A stretch of DNA of 64,000 bases, from the NCBI GenBank assembly GCA_018660265.1, contig JABJKS010000073.1:33777-97776 (forward strand), read 5' to 3'. This document shows, in pieces, positions 61,963-64,000 of this stretch (the first letter of the stretch is position 1; each line of letters opens with the position of its first letter). The notes under the pieces are model-generated. The model was not told the origin of the DNA, did not search any database, and saw only the letters and a program-made list of their open reading frames with translations. The DNA comes from Rhodospirillaceae bacterium (GTDB taxonomy: Bacteria; Pseudomonadota; Alphaproteobacteria; GCA-2731375). A program made the position numbers and the translations under genes.

Positions 61963-62427
61963 ATGCGCTATTTTGAGGATATTGAAGTTGGTGAGGTCTG
62001 GGACCTGGGCCAACGGGAGGTGGATGAGGCTGAGATTGTCGAATTTGCCACTAAATACGATCCGCAACCGTTTCACATTGATGCGGTGGCGGCGGTGGAG
62101 AGTTTTTTCGGCGGCCTTATTGCCTCCGGCTGGCATACGTCCGCCATCATGATGGGCCTGCTGGCCGGCTCCATCAAATCCCAAAAACTTGACGCCCAGG
62201 GCGCGCCTGGTGTCGATCAGTGTCGCTGGCTGGTCCCGGTACGGCCCGGCGATGTGCTGCATGGTCGCGCTACCGTACTAGCGATCCGCCCCTCCAACAC
62301 TAGGCCCATGGGCCTGGTGACCTTGCGGACAGAGGTTTTTAATCAAGGCGACGCCAAAGTTGCCCAGATGCAAGGCACGGGCATGTACGGCTGTCGGCCC
62401 GCAACGAAAGTGGGAGACGGCGCATGA
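61963..62427 (+). CDS. MaoC family dehydratase
   Basis: A 154-aa hot-dog-fold hydratase beginning MRYFEDIEVGEVWDLGQREV. The catalytic region DPQPFHID (Asp, His) and GLIASGWHTSA are visible. It hydrates or dehydrates CoA thioesters. ATG 61963 is preferred to TTG 61927. Its end overlaps the second MaoC gene by 4 bases. The two are homologous and may form a heterodimer. Confidence 0.92.
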   Translation: MRYFEDIEVGEVWDLGQREVDEAEIVEFATKYDPQPFHIDAVAAVESFFGGLIASGWHTSAIMMGLLAGSIKSQKLDAQGAPGVDQCRWLVPVRPGDVLHGRATVLAIRPSNTRPMGLVTLRTEVFNQGDAKVAQMQGTGMYGCRPATKVGDGA

Positions 62428-62891
62428 CCTATTTGGAAGATATCGTCGTCGGGGCGAAGCGGTCCTTTGGTCATTACGAAGTGACGGCGGCGGAGATTAT
62501 CGACTATGGAAAACTCTATGATGATCAACCTTTTCACACAGACCCGGAGGCTGCAAAGGACAGTGTCTTTGGCGGTCTGATTGCATCCGGCTGGCATACC
62601 TGCGCCATGTTTATGCGGATGGCCTGTGATGCCCAGGATCCCGATCATGGTCTGGCCGGCCTGGGTTCGCCCGGCTTCGATGATCTGAAATGGCTTATGC
62701 CGGTGCGGCCCGGCGATATTTTGTCGGCGCAAACCAAGGTCCTTTCCGCCACCCCGTCACGCAGCAAGCACGACAGGGGCACGGTCCGGATACAAATCAG
62801 GATTTTCAATCAAAAAGACGAGGCGGTGTTGGAGATGATCTCCATGGGCCGCTATCTTCGCAGACCGGCCGAAGCTACAGCCGAAACGTAA
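62424..62891 (+). CDS. MaoC family dehydratase
   Basis: A 155-aa hot-dog-fold protein (TYLEDIVVGAKRSFGHYEVTAAEI start) with DDQPFHTD and GLIASGWHTCAMFMRM, the same active-site pattern as the previous gene. Tandem MaoC pairs act on acyl-CoA substrates, for instance in mesaconyl-CoA-type pathways; the nearby CoA-transferase pair supports a CoA-thioester route. It is followed by a dienelactone hydrolase gene after 125 bases. Confidence 0.92.
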   Translation: MTYLEDIVVGAKRSFGHYEVTAAEIIDYGKLYDDQPFHTDPEAAKDSVFGGLIASGWHTCAMFMRMACDAQDPDHGLAGLGSPGFDDLKWLMPVRPGDILSAQTKVLSATPSRSKHDRGTVRIQIRIFNQKDEAVLEMISMGRYLRRPAEATAET

Positions 62892-63016
62892 GTCAAAACT
62901 GAAGCCGGGGCATAATTTGGCACTACTGACGATAGCGGTCTGGCATGTCATACTGCTATGATCGAGACTGGATCAAATCAAATAGCAACAACAACCATAT
63001 TGGGGAGCAAACGAGC

Positions 63017-63688
63017 ATGGGAACCGATTTAACTTTAACGGCAGAAGACGGACACACATTGGGCGCTTATCGGGCCGATCCATCGGGTGCGCCTAAGGGC
63101 GGTATCATCGTTATTCAGGAAATTTTCGGTGTTAACAACCATATTCGCGAAACCTGTGATCGGTTCGCCTCCGAAGGATATGTGGCCATTGCCCCGGCCC
63201 TTTATGACCGGACGGATACCAAAAACTGTTCCCTGGGCTACACGCCGGAGGACATTGCCATTGGCCGGGACCTGAAAGACGAATTTTCCTGGGATCTATG
63301 TATGCTGGATTTAAAGGCGGCAAAGGCGGTGATGGAAGGTGAAGGCCTGAAGGTCGGAACCGTCGGCTATTGCTGGGGCGGCACCATTTCCTATCTGGCC
63401 GGTACCCGGATCGGCGTCGCGGCATCGGTGGTCTATTACGGTGGCCAGATCATGCCCTACATCAATGAGAAAGAAAGTTGCCCATTGTTGATGCATTTTG
63501 GTGAGCATGACAAAGGCATCCCCCTTGCTGACGTGGCGGCCATCGACAAGGCCCATCCTGATGCGGTGGTGCATATTTATGACGCCGATCATGGTTTCAA
63601 TTGTGATCATCGCGGCTCCTACAACGAAGCAGCGGGTGACCTCGCGCGCGGGCGTACGATGGAGCTGTTCGCGGCTCAGTTAAGCTAA
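63017..63688 (+). CDS. Dienelactone hydrolase family protein
   Basis: A 223-aa alpha/beta hydrolase. Nucleophile Cys119 is in VGYCWGG, Asp is in GEHDKGIP and His in DADHGFNC, the classical Cys-Asp-His triad. Dienelactone hydrolases open lactones in aromatic degradation. ATG 63017 follows GGGGAG by 9 bases. A strong terminator lies 23 bases after the stop. Confidence 0.92.
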   Translation: MGTDLTLTAEDGHTLGAYRADPSGAPKGGIIVIQEIFGVNNHIRETCDRFASEGYVAIAPALYDRTDTKNCSLGYTPEDIAIGRDLKDEFSWDLCMLDLKAAKAVMEGEGLKVGTVGYCWGGTISYLAGTRIGVAASVVYYGGQIMPYINEKESCPLLMHFGEHDKGIPLADVAAIDKAHPDAVVHIYDADHGFNCDHRGSYNEAAGDLARGRTMELFAAQLS

Positions 63689-63711
63689 ACACTTCGCTTC
63701 ACGTCTGGGTG

Positions 63712-63740
63712 AGGGCGCGCCACAAAGGCGCGCCCTTTCT
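63712..63740 (+). terminator. Rho-independent terminator of the dienelactone hydrolase gene
   Basis: AGGGCGCGCC and GGCGCGCCCT form a perfect 10-bp stem (63712-63721 and 63727-63736) around ACAAA, followed by TTTCTC. It ends the MaoC-hydrolase transcript. Confidence 0.85.
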
Positions 63741-63857
63741 CTATGATGGATAAAATTTCCAATCATAAGAGGGGGGCCGAGATGTTGTTGAAACAAACGC
63801 GCAATCGAATGCAAGAGCGCTTCCGAGATATTCTGATCCATTTGATGGCGGCTGGAT

Positions 63858-64000
63858 TCACATCTCAAGTGCAATTGTTAGGTTTTCGAGGAAAGCCTCG
63901 GCGGGCGTTCGATATCCGAGGCATTTTCTTGGTGTCACATTGAAGGCCCACATGATGTCATCGATATCTGCGTTTGAGTAGTCGGTGATGTCAGTTTTCC
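63858..64000 (-). CDS. IS30-type transposase, C-terminal fragment cut by window edge
   Basis: The minus frame open from the right edge encodes 46 residues including DDIMWAFNVTPRKCLGYRTPAEAFL and ends in TGA at 63858-63860. The NxTPRKCLGYRTPxE segment is the C-terminal signature of IS30-family transposases. The rest lies beyond 64000. The element's end should lie between this stop and the terminator at 63740. No frame of its own was supported in 63741-63857. Confidence 0.8.
   Translation of the reverse strand, partial: KTDITDYSNADIDDIMWAFNVTPRKCLGYRTPAEAFLENLTIALEM

Noticed and set aside
63743..63943. 66-codon plus frame near the right edge
   Set aside because: It runs opposite to the clear IS30-type C-terminus and has no family match.

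Overview
The window looks like chromosomal DNA of an alphaproteobacterium, probably Rhodospirillales-like; the order and genus cannot be fixed from sequence alone. Supporting signs are a RegB/RegA redox two-component pair, a short HprK encoded with rapZ, an EIIA-Man protein and HPr (the nitrogen-type PTS arrangement of alphaproteobacteria), moderately high GC, and many catabolic genes of marine or soil type. Genes are tightly packed, often with 4-base ATGA, GTGA or TTGA overlaps, and several genes appear to start at TTG or GTG.

Layout. 1-4736: elongasome cluster mreC-mreD-mrdA-rodA. 4733-7961: an Lrp/AsnC regulator, a DUF6356-like protein, a cyclase-hydrolase fusion broken by an in-frame TGA, and an alpha/beta hydrolase. 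8112-12229: exporter, amidohydrolase and CobW-type GTPase. 12262-18085 (minus): a signalling island with a PAS-adenylate cyclase behind a truncated hemoglobin, an OmpR-type regulator, a possible 52-aa protein and a large PAS hybrid kinase. Two identical TGAAACA direct-repeat boxes lie ahead of the hemoglobin and regulator units. 18165-29224: MarR-GNAT fusion, DMT exporter, SDR, methyltransferase, amidase, flavin oxidoreductase, TauE/SafE, hydrolases, a GFA protein, a membrane-anchored collagen/tail-collar protein and a NIPSNAP protein. 29225-31735 (minus): bicupin, type III polyketide synthase and ICMT-like methyltransferase. 31893-38338: a catabolic run of isopropylmalate-dehydrogenase-like protein, amidohydrolase, acyl-CoA ligase, MFS and FAD monooxygenase. 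38335-43070 (minus): molybdenum hydroxylase subunits plus an ACMSD-like amidohydrolase. 43194-45898: M20 deacylase and PaaK-like ligase.

45911-48570 is an IS91-family element carrying a tyrosine recombinase. Its transposase is frameshifted by a roughly 40-base palindromic insertion. Next, on the minus strand (52767 to 48585), lies a compact locus: a 53-aa membrane protein too short for routine ORF calling, a CMP-sugar-type cytidylyltransferase, a Tat-signal Gly/Lys-rich peptide, an HprK-like kinase, a PqqD-like chaperone and a TPP enzyme. It reads as a peptide-modification system without radical SAM or cyclase partners and is my best candidate for an under-described system.

52978-58620 holds an amidase, RegB, RegA and two CaiB/BaiF CoA-transferases, the first lacking the catalytic Asp. 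58617-61836 (minus) holds EthD, hprK, rapZ, EIIA-Man, ptsH and an SDR. 61963-63688 holds two MaoC hydratases and a dienelactone hydrolase with a strong terminator. The right edge cuts an IS30-type transposase.

Two 126-base copies of an ungapped repeat (about 75 percent identical by hand alignment) sit at 7959-8084 and 52823-52948 in opposite orientation, with a related 42-base hairpin at 61893-61934. No tRNA, rRNA or CRISPR array was recognised.
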